Origin: Microtetraspora fusca
Lineage (GTDB): Bacteria; Actinomycetota; Actinomycetes; Streptosporangiales; Streptosporangiaceae
Assembly (NCBI RefSeq): GCF_001570365.1
Contig: NZ_BBYK01000045.1
Coordinates: forward strand, 186,001 to 250,000
Reading direction: 5' to 3'
DNA: 64,000 bases
Shown: one piece after another, positions 52,402-61,131 of the stretch
Position numbering within the stretch: position 1 is the stretch's first letter
Layout: each line of letters starts with the position of its first letter
Notes under the pieces: model-generated
What the model was told of the DNA's origin: nothing
Databases searched by the model: none
The model's input: only the letters and a program-made list of their open reading frames with translations
Made by a program: the position numbers and the translations under genes

Positions 52402-54327
52402 TCAAGGCGACCGCGGGTACGGCCCGGCGCCGCGTGCTGCGGTTTCGGGTTCGGCCGGTGCGTGCCGGGCGGGTAGGCGGAGCGCGAGCAGGGCGATGTC
52501 GTCCTCGTTGTCCTGTGGGCGGGCGCGGGCGATGAGCTGGTCGCAGAAGACGCCGAGCGGTCGGCGGGCGAGAGAGGCGGCGTGGCGGGCGAGGTCGGCC
52601 ATCCCGCGGTCGATGGGCTCGTGCGGCGACTCGATGAGGCCGTCGGTGTAAAGGACGAGGGTGGCCCGGGGCGGGAGGGGGGTGACGGCGTTGGGGCGTC
52701 CGGCGGGCATGCCGATGCCGAGCATGAGGCCCTGGCCGCCGTCCAGGAAGGAGACCTTGCCGTCGTCGGTGACCAGCAGGGGCGGCGGGTGGCCGGCGCT
52801 GGTCCAGTGCAGCCGCCAGGGGCCGCCTTCGGGGCCTTCCACGCGGGCGAACACCAGCGTGGCCAGGGTGGCGGTGGTGATGTGGGGGAGCGCCCAGTCC
52901 AGCCGGTCCACTACGAAGCTGGGCGGCCCTCCGTAGTATTCCCAGGCGTACGCGCGGAGGATGTTGCGGAGCTGGGACATCTGGGCGGCGGCGGTGAGGT
53001 CGTGGCCGATGACGTCGCCGATGACGAGGGCGGTGACGCCGTCGGGGAGGACGAACAGGTCGTACCAGTCGCCGCCGACTTCGGAGGCGTGCGGGGCGGC
53101 GAGGTAGCGGGCGGTCATCTCCAGGTCGTCGATCTCGAGCATCGGCGGCAGCAGATGGCGTTGCATGGTTTCGACTGAGCGGCGTTCCCGTTCGTACAGG
53201 CGGGCGTTGTCGACGGCGAGCCCGGCGCGGCGGCCGATGTCGTCGACGAGGGACAGCTCGCTCGGGCCGAACTCCCGGGGGTCGGCGGCCCGTCCGACGC
53301 TCAGGGCGCCGAGGACCTGGTGCAGGCGGCCCCGCAGGGGGGCGATGACGGCGGAGTGCATACCGGTGGAGGTGAAGAGGTCGCGCTGCACTGCGGCGAT
53401 TCCGGAGTCGGGGACGGTGTTGTACATCTCGGCCGAGACGAACATGGTCGGGGCTCCGAGCAGTACCTGGGACAGGGGCATCCGGGAGTGTTCGGACACC
53501 GGGGGCAGGGGGCCTTCGAGGTCCGAGACGTTCACGATTGCGTCGTTCTCGTGGTGGACGACGCTCACCCGGCGCACTTCGTCGTTGTCTTCGAGGAGGT
53601 CGACGATGGCCCAGTCGGCGAGTCGCGGGACGACGAGCCGTACGAGCCGGCGCAGGGCCTCGTCCATGTCGAGGGTCGAGGTGAGCGCGACGGTGGTTTC
53701 GGCGACGAGGGCGAGGCGGTCGGTGAGGTCGACGAGTTCGGTGTGGTGCGAGCGGTCCTGCTCCTCGTCGGGGTTTCGCGGGGAGAAGATGACGATGTTC
53801 CCGGCGCGCTCGTTGTCGATGGTGTAGGCGCTGCTGACGCAGCGCACGGGCAGGAGGGTGCCGTCGCCGCGGGCGAACCACTCGCTGTCGGCGTAGGTGG
53901 TGCCGCCGGCGAGGAACGCCTGGAGCAGGCGGCATTCGGACCGTTGGGCGATGGTGCCGTCGACGGTGCGGTGGAGCTGGTCGTGGGCGTCGTGGCCGAC
54001 GAGGTCGGCGGCGCTTCGGCGGAGCAGTTGCTCGCCGCGGGGGTTGACGTAGGTGAGGCGTGCCCGGCTGTCGAGTACGTAGACGCCGGCGTCGAGGGAG
54101 GGCAGGAGTCGTTGAAGCAGCAGGTCGCGCTCGTCGGGGCTCAGCGGAGGGCGGAAGGGCGCGGTGCCTGTCGCGTCGCCGGGGGGCGACGGGTCCGCCG
54201 GCTCGGGTGGGGTCCGGTCCGGCTGACCGGTGTCGTGCGGTCGCGTCCCGTGTGGCTCGTCGTGTCGCGGGCCCGGGGGGCGGGGTGCCTCCTGTGGCGG
54301 TCCTTCGTGGCGCGCCGGGTGTGCCAT
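52402..54327 (-). CDS. PAS-GAF-SpoIIE serine phosphatase
   Basis: 641 residues. A proline-rich N-terminus precedes a PAS domain (from about residue 78, LLPSLDAGVYVLDSRARLTYVNPRG), a GAF domain (about 195-390, ending GRRAGLAVDNARLYERERR) and a SpoIIE/PP2C domain (about 405-620) with metal ligands in GGDWYDLF, IGDVIGHD and YTDGLIESP. Typical role is dephosphorylating an anti-sigma-factor antagonist in a partner-switching stress pathway; no antagonist or anti-sigma gene is nearby. ATG 54327 with GGGGAGG upstream is preferred over GTG 54357. Confidence 0.92.
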   Translation of the reverse strand: MAHPARHEGPPQEAPRPPGPRHDEPHGTRPHDTGQPDRTPPEPADPSPPGDATGTAPFRPPLSPDERDLLLQRLLPSLDAGVYVLDSRARLTYVNPRGEQLLRRSAADLVGHDAHDQLHRTVDGTIAQRSECRLLQAFLAGGTTYADSEWFARGDGTLLPVRCVSSAYTIDNERAGNIVIFSPRNPDEEQDRSHHTELVDLTDRLALVAETTVALTSTLDMDEALRRLVRLVVPRLADWAIVDLLEDNDEVRRVSVVHHENDAIVNVSDLEGPLPPVSEHSRMPLSQVLLGAPTMFVSAEMYNTVPDSGIAAVQRDLFTSTGMHSAVIAPLRGRLHQVLGALSVGRAADPREFGPSELSLVDDIGRRAGLAVDNARLYERERRSVETMQRHLLPPMLEIDDLEMTARYLAAPHASEVGGDWYDLFVLPDGVTALVIGDVIGHDLTAAAQMSQLRNILRAYAWEYYGGPPSFVVDRLDWALPHITTATLATLVFARVEGPEGGPWRLHWTSAGHPPPLLVTDDGKVSFLDGGQGLMLGIGMPAGRPNAVTPLPPRATLVLYTDGLIESPHEPIDRGMADLARHAASLARRPLGVFCDQLIARARPQDNEDDIALLALRLPARHAPAEPETAARGAGPYPRSP

Positions 54328-54515
54328 GGCCGTGCCTCCCCTCCGCGAGGACGTCACCGTGCCGTTGTGGCCCTGCTTCCATCATCGACCCCGCTGGTGA
54401 GCGCGCGTCGCGTCGCCCCGGTGTCCGGCACCGGGACGACGCGCCCGCCGTTCCGGCCGCCCGGTTCGAGGCGGCCGGAGTACGGCAGCCCGATCAGAGC
54501 ACGGTCCGGCTGTCT

Positions 54516-55121
54516 ATGATTAGTGAGGTGACTGACTCAACGGTGTCCCGGTCGGCCGACAAGCGGCGGCGGTTGACGACCGCGGCCGCCGACGTCCTCC
54601 ATCGGCAGGGCGTGGAGCGCACCACCATCGCCGACATCGCCGCCGTCGCCGGTGTGCCGGTGGGCAACGTGTACTACTACTTCAAGACCAAAGACGAGCT
54701 GGTCCAGGCGGCCCTGGGCGAGCACACCGCCCACCTGGCCGAACTCACCGGGGAGCTCGACCGGCACCCCGACCCCCTCCACCGCCTCAAGGCCCTGGTC
54801 GCCGCCTGGGTCGAGCAGCGCGACGTCGCGGCCCGCTTCGGCTGCCCCACCGGCACTTTGGCTGCTGAGCTGGACAAACGTGCCGAGGGAGGACTCGACG
54901 AGGAGGCGGGCAAGGTCATCGGCCTCCTGCTGGGCTGGGTGGAGCGTCAGTTCCGCGAGCTGGGCCTGCCCGACCCCGACGGCCTGGCGCTCACTCTGGT
55001 CGCGGGCTACCAGGGCATGTCGCTGCTGGCCAACGCCCTGCGCGACCCGGACGTCATGACGCGCGAAGGAGCCCGTCTCACCCGGTGGCTCGACTCCCTG
55101 TCGCGGAGCGGCGCCTCCTGA
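54516..55121 (+). CDS. TetR/AcrR family transcriptional regulator
   Basis: 201 residues. Helix-turn-helix near residues 36-58 (IADIAAVAGVPVGNVYYYFKTKDEL); the C-terminal TetR domain has RFGCPTGTLAAELDKRAEGG. ATG 54516 or GTG 54528 can start translation. TATGAT at 54515-54520 looks like a -10 box placed for a leaderless GTG message. Convergent with the DrrB-like permease gene; target unknown. Confidence 0.88.
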   Translation: MISEVTDSTVSRSADKRRRLTTAAADVLHRQGVERTTIADIAAVAGVPVGNVYYYFKTKDELVQAALGEHTAHLAELTGELDRHPDPLHRLKALVAAWVEQRDVAARFGCPTGTLAAELDKRAEGGLDEEAGKVIGLLLGWVERQFRELGLPDPDGLALTLVAGYQGMSLLANALRDPDVMTREGARLTRWLDSLSRSGAS

Positions 55122-55170
55122 CCACGCCCTGCCCACGCTGGAATGACCGCCTGCCGGCGCGGCCCGGGTG

Positions 55171-55995
55171 TCAGCGGCTGAGCCGCCGGTAGCGGCGTAC
55201 GGACAGCGGGAAGAAGATCGCGATGAGCAGCGCGGGCCAGGCGACGGCCACGGTGACGGCGTGCTCGGCGACCCAGGAGTCGCCCGTTCCCGGGTTGCCG
55301 AACAGGTGCCGGGCGGCGGCGGCCGCGGCCGAGATCGGATTCCACTCGGCGAGCGTGCCGAGCCAGCCCGGCATGGTGCCGGTCGGGACGAACGCGTTGG
55401 AGAGGAAACCGACCGGCCAGACGAGGAGCTGCACGGCCGCGAGCGACTCGGGCCCGCGCGCGAGGAGGCCCAGGTAGATGCCGACCCAGAGGAACGCGAG
55501 CCGGAGCAGCAGGAGCAGGGCGACGGCGAGCGCGGCGTCGGCGGTGTCGCCGCGCCATCGCCAGCCGACGGCGAGACCGCATCCGGTCATGACGGCGAGG
55601 CCGAGGGCGGAGTGCAGCATGTCGGCGGCGGCGCGGCCGGTGACGACGGCCGAGGGTGCCATGGGCATGGAGCGGAACCGGTCGGTGACGCCCCTGGCGG
55701 CGTCGGTGGCGACGGCGGCGAAGGTGGTCTCGATGCCGAAGAGCATGGTCATCGCGAACATGCCGGGCATGAGGAACTCGCGGTAGCCGCCACCGCCGGG
55801 GATCAGGATGCCGCCGCCGAGGAGGTAGCCGAACATCAGCACCATCAGGACGGGGAACAGGAGGGCGACGGCGGTCTCGCCGGGGCGTCGTCCCCAGTGG
55901 GTGAGGGTGCGGCGGGCGATGGTCCAGCCGTCGGCGGCGGCCCAGCGCAGCCGGGCGGCCGGGGTGCGGGGGACGGGCGGAAGGATGACGGTCAT
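55171..55995 (-). CDS. DrrB-like ABC-2 permease
   Basis: 274 residues with six membrane helices. ETAVALLFPVLMVLMFGYLLGG, the RGVTDRFRSMPMAPSAVVTGR coupling helix, PVGFLSNAFVPTGTMPGWLGTLAEWNPISA and a C-terminal SVRRYRRL. This is the DrrB/ABC-2 drug exporter signature. Start overlaps the ATPase stop (TGATG). Exports a hydrophobic drug or lipid. Confidence 0.92.
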   Translation of the reverse strand: MTVILPPVPRTPAARLRWAAADGWTIARRTLTHWGRRPGETAVALLFPVLMVLMFGYLLGGGILIPGGGGYREFLMPGMFAMTMLFGIETTFAAVATDAARGVTDRFRSMPMAPSAVVTGRAAADMLHSALGLAVMTGCGLAVGWRWRGDTADAALAVALLLLLRLAFLWVGIYLGLLARGPESLAAVQLLVWPVGFLSNAFVPTGTMPGWLGTLAEWNPISAAAAAARHLFGNPGTGDSWVAEHAVTVAVAWPALLIAIFFPLSVRRYRRLSR

Positions 55996-56972
55996 CAGGC
56001 GGCCACCTCCGTGCCGCGCGGGGTGGTGTCGGGGTCGGCGCGTCTGCCGGTGAGCTGGAGGAAGACCTCGTCCAGGGTGGGACGGCGGACGGCGATGTCC
56101 TCGGCGGTGACGTCGGCGTCGTCCAGGGCGCGGACGACCTCGGTGAGGGCGGCGGCGCGTTCGCGTACCGGTGCGCTGACGCGGCGGGTGTCCGGATCGA
56201 CCTCGGGGTCGGCGGTGGCGACGCGGGCGAGGGCGGCCGCGGCGGTGGGCAGGTCGCGCGGGTCGCGTACGGTCACGTCGAGGCGGTCGCCGCCGATCAT
56301 GCCCTTGAGCTCGTCGGGGGTGCCGTCCGCGATGCGGTGGCCTGAGTCGATCACGGAGACGCGGGAGGCGAGCTGGTCGGCCTCTTCGAGGTACTGCGTG
56401 GTGAGCAGCACGGTGGTGCCGTCGGCGACGAGGGCGCGGACGGCGTCCCAGACCTCGGTGCGGGCGCGCGGGTCGAGCCCGGTGGTGGGCTCGTCGAGGA
56501 ACAGCACGGGCGGCACCAGGATCATGCCGGCGGCGAGGTCGAGGCGGCGGCGCATGCCGCCGGAGTACTGCCCGGCGGGCCGGTCGGCCGCGTCGGTGAG
56601 GGAGAACCGCTCCAGCAGTTCGAGGGTGCGGGTGCGGGCGCGGCGGGTGCCGAGGTGGTGGAGCCGGCCGAACATCTCCAGGTTCTGCCGGCCGGTCAGG
56701 ATTTCGTCCACTGCCGCGTGCTGGCCGACCAGGCCGATCCGGTGGCGTACTTCGGCGGGCCGGGTGGCGACGTCGAGGCCGGCGACCTCGGCACGGCCGG
56801 CGTCGGCGCGCAGGAGCGTGGTGAGGATGCGCACGGCCGTGCTCTTGCCCGCGCCGTTGGGGCCGAGCAGGCCGTGAACGGTGCCCTGCGTCACGGCCAG
56901 GTCGAGGCCGGCGAGGGCCTCGGTGTCGCCGTACCGCTTGCGCAGGCCCTCGGCGACGACGGCGAAGGTCAT
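55995..56972 (-). CDS. DrrA-like drug exporter ATPase
   Basis: 325 residues. Walker A GPNGAGKST, LVGQHAAVDEILTGRQNL, signature YSGGMRRRLDLA, Walker B LFLDEPTTGLD, H-loop TTQYLEEADQLA, and a C-terminal DrrA-type domain ending RRPTLDEVFLQLTGR. First gene of the drrAB-like pair, directly downstream of a TetR operator and divergent from the TetR gene. Confidence 0.93.
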   Translation of the reverse strand: MTFAVVAEGLRKRYGDTEALAGLDLAVTQGTVHGLLGPNGAGKSTAVRILTTLLRADAGRAEVAGLDVATRPAEVRHRIGLVGQHAAVDEILTGRQNLEMFGRLHHLGTRRARTRTLELLERFSLTDAADRPAGQYSGGMRRRLDLAAGMILVPPVLFLDEPTTGLDPRARTEVWDAVRALVADGTTVLLTTQYLEEADQLASRVSVIDSGHRIADGTPDELKGMIGGDRLDVTVRDPRDLPTAAAALARVATADPEVDPDTRRVSAPVRERAAALTEVVRALDDADVTAEDIAVRRPTLDEVFLQLTGRRADPDTTPRGTEVAA

Positions 56973-57002
56973 GTGGCTTCTCCCCGAGTCGGTTCAGTAC
57001 GC

Positions 57003-57025
57003 CGTACCGTACACCATACGGTACG
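57003..57025. promoter_or_regulatory. operator between drrA-like and TetR genes
   Basis: CGTACCGTA and TACGGTACG are exact reverse complements around CACCA, placed between the two divergent starts (30 and 24 bp away). It is the expected autoregulatory and target site of the TetR protein. Confidence 0.75.
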
Positions 57026-57049
57026 AGAGGGAAGTAGACTTCGCAGACC

Positions 57050-57865
57050 ATGACGACCGAGTACACCGGCCGGGGTGATCCGGCCCGCAGCCTGGCGCTT
57101 CTGTGGCGGACGGGGGAGCGGGCCAGCCGGAAGGGCAAGCCGGACCTGAGCGTGGACCGCATCGTGCGCGCGGCGATCGAGGTGGCCGACGCCGAGGGGC
57201 TGGCCGCGCTGTCCATGCGCAAGGTCGCCGAGCGGCTCGGCGTCGGCACGATGTCGCTCTACACGTACGTGCCGGGCAAGGCCGAGCTGATCGACGTCAT
57301 GCTCGACACCGTGTACGGCGAGCTGCCCATGTCCGGCGGCGAGGAGGCGGCCGACGTGGCCGCGGAGCCGGGCGGCGGCTGGCGGGCGCGCCTGGAGGCG
57401 ATCGCCCGGGACCACAAGGCGCTCTACCACCGCCACCCGTGGATGTTGCAGGTGGGGACCAGCCGGCCGCCGCTCGGCCCGAACGTGACGGCGGTCTACG
57501 ACTACTCGCTGCGGGCGGTGGACGGCATCGGGCTGAGCGACACGGAGATGGACGCGGTGGTGACGCTGGTGACCGGGTTCGTCAACGGCGCGGTCCGGGG
57601 CGCGGTGGAGGCGGAGCAGGTCGAGCGGCTGACCGGCATGACGGATGAGCAGTGGTGGTGGGCGCACGCCCCGTTCCTGAGCAAGGTCATGGATCCCCGC
57701 CGCTATCCGATCGCGGCGCGGGTGGGGGCGGCCGCGGGGGAGGCGCACAACGCGGCCTACGACCCCGAGCACGCCTTCGAGTTCGGCCTGGCGCGGGTGT
57801 TGGACGGGGTCGAGGTGTTCGTCCGCTCCCGTGCCGGTTCCGCGTCACCGGAGGGCGGCGCCTGA
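57050..57865 (+). CDS. TetR family repressor of the DrrAB-like exporter
   Basis: 271 residues, with an N-terminal extension before the helix-turn-helix at about residues 55-80 (SMRKVAERLGVGTMSLYTYVPGKAEL) and a long TetR_C-like ligand domain (RLEAIARDHKALYHRHPWML, TGFVNGAVRGAVEAEQ). This class, close to tetracycline-repressor-type proteins, usually represses a divergent exporter. Confidence 0.92.
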   Translation: MTTEYTGRGDPARSLALLWRTGERASRKGKPDLSVDRIVRAAIEVADAEGLAALSMRKVAERLGVGTMSLYTYVPGKAELIDVMLDTVYGELPMSGGEEAADVAAEPGGGWRARLEAIARDHKALYHRHPWMLQVGTSRPPLGPNVTAVYDYSLRAVDGIGLSDTEMDAVVTLVTGFVNGAVRGAVEAEQVERLTGMTDEQWWWAHAPFLSKVMDPRRYPIAARVGAAAGEAHNAAYDPEHAFEFGLARVLDGVEVFVRSRAGSASPEGGA

Positions 57866-57935
57866 CCGGCGCCCGGTTTGCCGCTGGGTCGACGACAACG
57901 CAGCGAGGCGCCATCTGGGCCGCGCGCAGCAGTTC

Positions 57936-59099
57936 CTAGTGGCGTGCGGCGCGTGGGGCGAACGGCTGGGCGAGGGAGGCCCGGACGGCGGCGAAGCCGT
58001 AGGCGAGCATGTCGGCCTCGTAGCGCCGGATCACCTCGGTCAGTGGGGCGCCGGCGGCGGCCGCGGTGACGGCCCGGCACAGCAGCGCGGCGTCCCTGAG
58101 CGCGACGTTGGCGCCCTCGCCCCGGCCGGGCGACATCGTGTGGATCGCGTCGCCGAGCAGCGTCACGTTCGTAGTCTCCCAGTGGCGGACGGGCCGGGCC
58201 GAGCGCAGCCGCACCGGGAACGTGGCCGCGGCGTCGGCCTTCTGGACGATCCTGCGGGCCGCGGGGTGGAACCCGTGGATCGCATCCAGGGCCAGGCGGT
58301 GCAGGGTCGGGCCGTCGGAGCGGTGGAAGCCGTCGCCGCCGGGCGGCCGCCCTTCGTCTCCGGCGACCGTCCAGGCGAAGTAGCCGGGGACGTCGGTGAG
58401 CCGGGCGTCCGGCGCGTACGCGGCGGCGGCCTCGGAGGGGGCGCGCAGGGGGCGGCAGGTGGCGAGGGACATCGCGGCGCCGCCGGGGGCGGTGAGGCGG
58501 TTGAAGCTGTCGATCAGGATCTCGGGCGTCTCGCGCAGCAGGCCCGGCGTGATCGGGGTCCGTCCGTAGACGAAGCCGCCGATCTCGTCGAAGTCGGAGC
58601 CGGGGACCAGGAGGCGGCGCACGGCGGATCCGGTGCCGTCCGCCCCGACGAGCAGGTCGGCGTGCGCGGTGGTCCCGTCGGCGAAGCGGGCGCGGACCCG
58701 CCCGTCCGGGGTGTGGCTGTAGCGGGCGAAGGTCGCGCCGAAGCGCACGTCGAGGCCGGTGAGGAGGATCTCTCGCAGGGTCAGCCGGTTGACCCCGAAG
58801 ACGGTGTCGGCGGGCGGTGCGGGGATGGGTTTGGTGAACGCGGGCGTGAGCCGGTGGTCGAGGAACGCCATCTGGGTGGCGGGGCGGATGGCGGTGGCCA
58901 CGCAGAGGTCGAAGAGCGGGGCGGGGAGGCATTCGCGCAGGGCGCGGCTGCCGTCCTCCTTCAGGGTGATGCGCCAGCCCTGGTCGCGGGCATGCGGTGA
59001 GGGGTCGCGTTCGTAGACGGCGACGCTGACGCCGGATTTGGCCAGGCCCTGGGCGAGGCAGAGCCCGCCGAGCCCGCCGCCGACGATCACAACGCGCAT
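57936..59099 (-). CDS. FAD-dependent monooxygenase (group A)
   Basis: 387 residues. FAD-binding GGGLGGLCLAQGLAKSG at residues 7-23, Arg in NRLTLREILL, LLVGADGTGSAVRR and the flavin ribityl-binding LLGDAIHTMSPGRGEGANVALRDA. This is the para-hydroxybenzoate hydroxylase/aromatic-ring monooxygenase fold, frequent in antibiotic modification and tailoring. Divergent from a MarR gene with an operator-like repeat between them. Confidence 0.9.
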   Translation of the reverse strand: MRVVIVGGGLGGLCLAQGLAKSGVSVAVYERDPSPHARDQGWRITLKEDGSRALRECLPAPLFDLCVATAIRPATQMAFLDHRLTPAFTKPIPAPPADTVFGVNRLTLREILLTGLDVRFGATFARYSHTPDGRVRARFADGTTAHADLLVGADGTGSAVRRLLVPGSDFDEIGGFVYGRTPITPGLLRETPEILIDSFNRLTAPGGAAMSLATCRPLRAPSEAAAAYAPDARLTDVPGYFAWTVAGDEGRPPGGDGFHRSDGPTLHRLALDAIHGFHPAARRIVQKADAAATFPVRLRSARPVRHWETTNVTLLGDAIHTMSPGRGEGANVALRDAALLCRAVTAAAAGAPLTEVIRRYEADMLAYGFAAVRASLAQPFAPRAARH

Positions 59100-59132
59100 A
59101 TGGGGGTCCTTTCGATGGGGCGCTCACCGTAG

Positions 59133-59157
59133 CATTTCACTGTCGTGACAGTAAATG
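59133..59157. promoter_or_regulatory. MarR-type operator between monooxygenase and MarR genes
   Basis: CATTTCACTGTC-GT-GACAGTAAATG is an inverted repeat with a perfect ACTGTC/GACAGT core and a one-base gap in the outer arms, midway in an 80-bp divergent region. Confidence 0.65.
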
Positions 59158-59179
59158 GCGGAACAGCTATTGTTGCGGC

Positions 59180-59674
59180 ATGGAGGATCGATCACCCGGC
59201 GGCGTGCCCGTCGAGCTCGTGCTCGGCGGCGGCTCGCTCATCAACCAGGTGGGGCGCGACCTGCGCACGGCGGTGGAGGGGATGCTCGCCCCCTACGGGG
59301 TCACCTCCCAGCAGGCGGCGCTCCTGATGCGGGCGGCACGCGGGGAGAGCAGCCCCAACCGGCTCGCGTCCCACCTGGGCACCGACACCGCCGGCATGAC
59401 GCGGCTGCTCGACCGCCTCGAGGCCAAGGGGCTGGTTGGGCGGCGGCGGAACCCAGGCGACCGCCGCTCGATCGTCGTGGAGCTGACCGAGGAGGGCCGG
59501 GCGCTCGTGCCGCGCCTGGCGCCCGTGTTCGGGCGGGCCAGCGTCCGGCTCCTCGCGGGGTTCTCCGAGGAGGAGGTGCGCGGGCTCGCCGGGATGCTGC
59601 GCCGGATGCTGGAGAACCTGCACGCCGCCCCGGGCCCGGACGCGGAGGGTCAGGCGTCCGGGACGCCGAGGTAG
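59180..59674 (+). CDS. MarR family transcriptional regulator
   Basis: 164 residues. Winged helix: PNRLASHLGTDTAGMTRLLDRLEAKGLVGRRRNPGDRRSIVVELTEEG split over about residues 58-105, with the wing DRRSIVVEL. It probably represses the divergent flavin monooxygenase through the repeat at 59133-59157. Its 3' end overlaps the narI remnant on the other strand by 25 bp. Confidence 0.9.
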   Translation: MEDRSPGGVPVELVLGGGSLINQVGRDLRTAVEGMLAPYGVTSQQAALLMRAARGESSPNRLASHLGTDTAGMTRLLDRLEAKGLVGRRRNPGDRRSIVVELTEEGRALVPRLAPVFGRASVRLLAGFSEEEVRGLAGMLRRMLENLHAAPGPDAEGQASGTPR

Positions 59675-60291
59675 GGTCGGGCGCTCTCCCAGGAGCCGTC
59701 CACGGTCACCGTCTCGTCCGCGTCGTCCGCGCCGACGCCGGCGTCCTTGAAGCCGCCGGAGGTGGCGACGCACACGACCGGGCCGTCGAAGGACGCGCCG
59801 AGCGTACGGTAGCCGGCCAGGCCCGCCGCGCCGGACAGCTCCTCGTTCGCGTCCACCGTGGCGGTCAGCCCGAGCAGGATGGTCAGCGTGAGCACGACGT
59901 ACATGAGCTTGTCGTTGCGGGTGGTGGCGAGGAAGACCGGGCCGACCGTGCGGCGGCGGTAGATCAGGAGCGCGATGCCGATCAGGGTGCAGGCGCCGGC
60001 GACGGTGCCGAGCGCCACGGCCAGGAAGTGGTAGGCGTTCTCGGACAGGCCGATCGCGGCGGTCCAGCTCTGCGGGATGAGCAGCCCGACGATGTGGCCG
60101 ATCAGGACGATCAGTATCCCGAAGAGGAACAGCGGGCTGGCGACGCGCAGCAACCGCCGCTCGTAGAGCTCGGAGGAGCGGGTGGTCCAGCCGAACTTGT
60201 CGTAGCGGTAGCGCCAGGTGCTGCCGATGATGAACGAGGCGAGCGCCACGTACGGGACGGCGCCCCACAGGAGGACGGCCGCGGTGGTCAT
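59650..60291 (-). pseudogene. narI: truncated narI (nitrate reductase gamma subunit) with foreign C-terminus
   Basis: The first 130 or so residues match NarI: VLLWGAVPYVALASFIIGST, WRYRYDKFGWTTRSSELYER, LFLFGILIVLIGHIVGLLIP and VGPVFLATTRNDKLMYVVLT. After LGLTATVDAN the family sequence ends, so the last membrane helices and their heme-ligating His are gone. The remaining 60 or so residues (GPVVCVATSGGFKDAGVGAD, VDGSWESARPYLGVPDA) are unrelated. The start overlaps the preceding narJ-derived stop (ATGA), as in intact operons. Confidence 0.8.
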
Positions 60292-60902
60292 CGCGGATCT
60301 CCCGCCACACGCGGTGACGGCGGGATGAGCGGTCCTCCCGTCACCGAGCACGGGTCGAGGCCGACGTCCTCGGCCGGCGGCCCTTCGGCGGCCAGCCGCA
60401 GCGCGGCGGCGCGCTCGCGCGGGCCGGGTGGGGGGAGGGTGGCCAGGACGGCGGCGACGACGTGGGCGTAGGGCGAGTCCTCGGCGACGTCACCCAGCCG
60501 GGCTCGCGCCTCCCGGTACATCTGGACCAGCGCGCCCCGGGCATACGGGAAGCGCACCCGGGTCGGCGAGTAGGTGTACTAGGAGAACGCGGCGCCCCGC
60601 GGGCACCCTCGCGGCTCGTACTCGGGACGATCCGGGCCGACGCTCGGGTAGTCCGTCTGCTGTGTCTCCCAGGTGATGATCCCGTCCTTGACGAACACCT
60701 TCCAGGAGCAGGAGCCCGTGCAGTTCACCCCGTGCGTGGAGCGCACGACCTTGTCATGGCTCCAGCGGTCGCGATAGAAGACGTCGCCCTGGCGCCTGCC
60801 CACCTGGTGGAGGCTGCGCAGGTCGGCGGAGACGGTCCCGGGGTGGAGGTAGCGGCCCAGCCGCACGAGGGCGTCGCTCACCGGCCCGTCGATCCCCGCC
60901 AT
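60288..60902 (-). pseudogene. narG: narG-narJ deletion chimera with nonsense codon
   Basis: The N-terminal 107 codons are NarG: DRWSHDKVVRSTHGVNCTGS, the FS0 cluster region, to PEYEPRGCPRGAAFS. There TAG (60579-60581) replaces the conserved Trp. The same frame continues with YTYSPTRVRFPYARGALVQM and YREARARLGD, still NarG. It then jumps to a NarJ C-terminus (YAHVVAAVLATLPPPGPRER, AAEGPPAEDVGLDP). All of narH, most of narG and the N-terminal part of narJ are therefore deleted. Nitrate respiration from this locus is impossible. Confidence 0.82.
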
Positions 60903-61131
60903 GGCCCCACTCCCCGTTCCCTCTGGTCACATCAGGGATGCTCCGTCACGGAGAGTGATAAACCGTGCGATTCGGAGTGACGGCGCGGCCTCGATGTGAC
61001 GGCGGGCCCCGCCTCTCGGGACTTTGGTCACTACAGGAAGATCGCCAGGGGCCGGTTGACTCGTCCCGCACCCACTGACGTGCCCGGACCGCGCACGGGT
61101 CCGGCACGCCACCGAGCAGGAGGTTCTCCCC

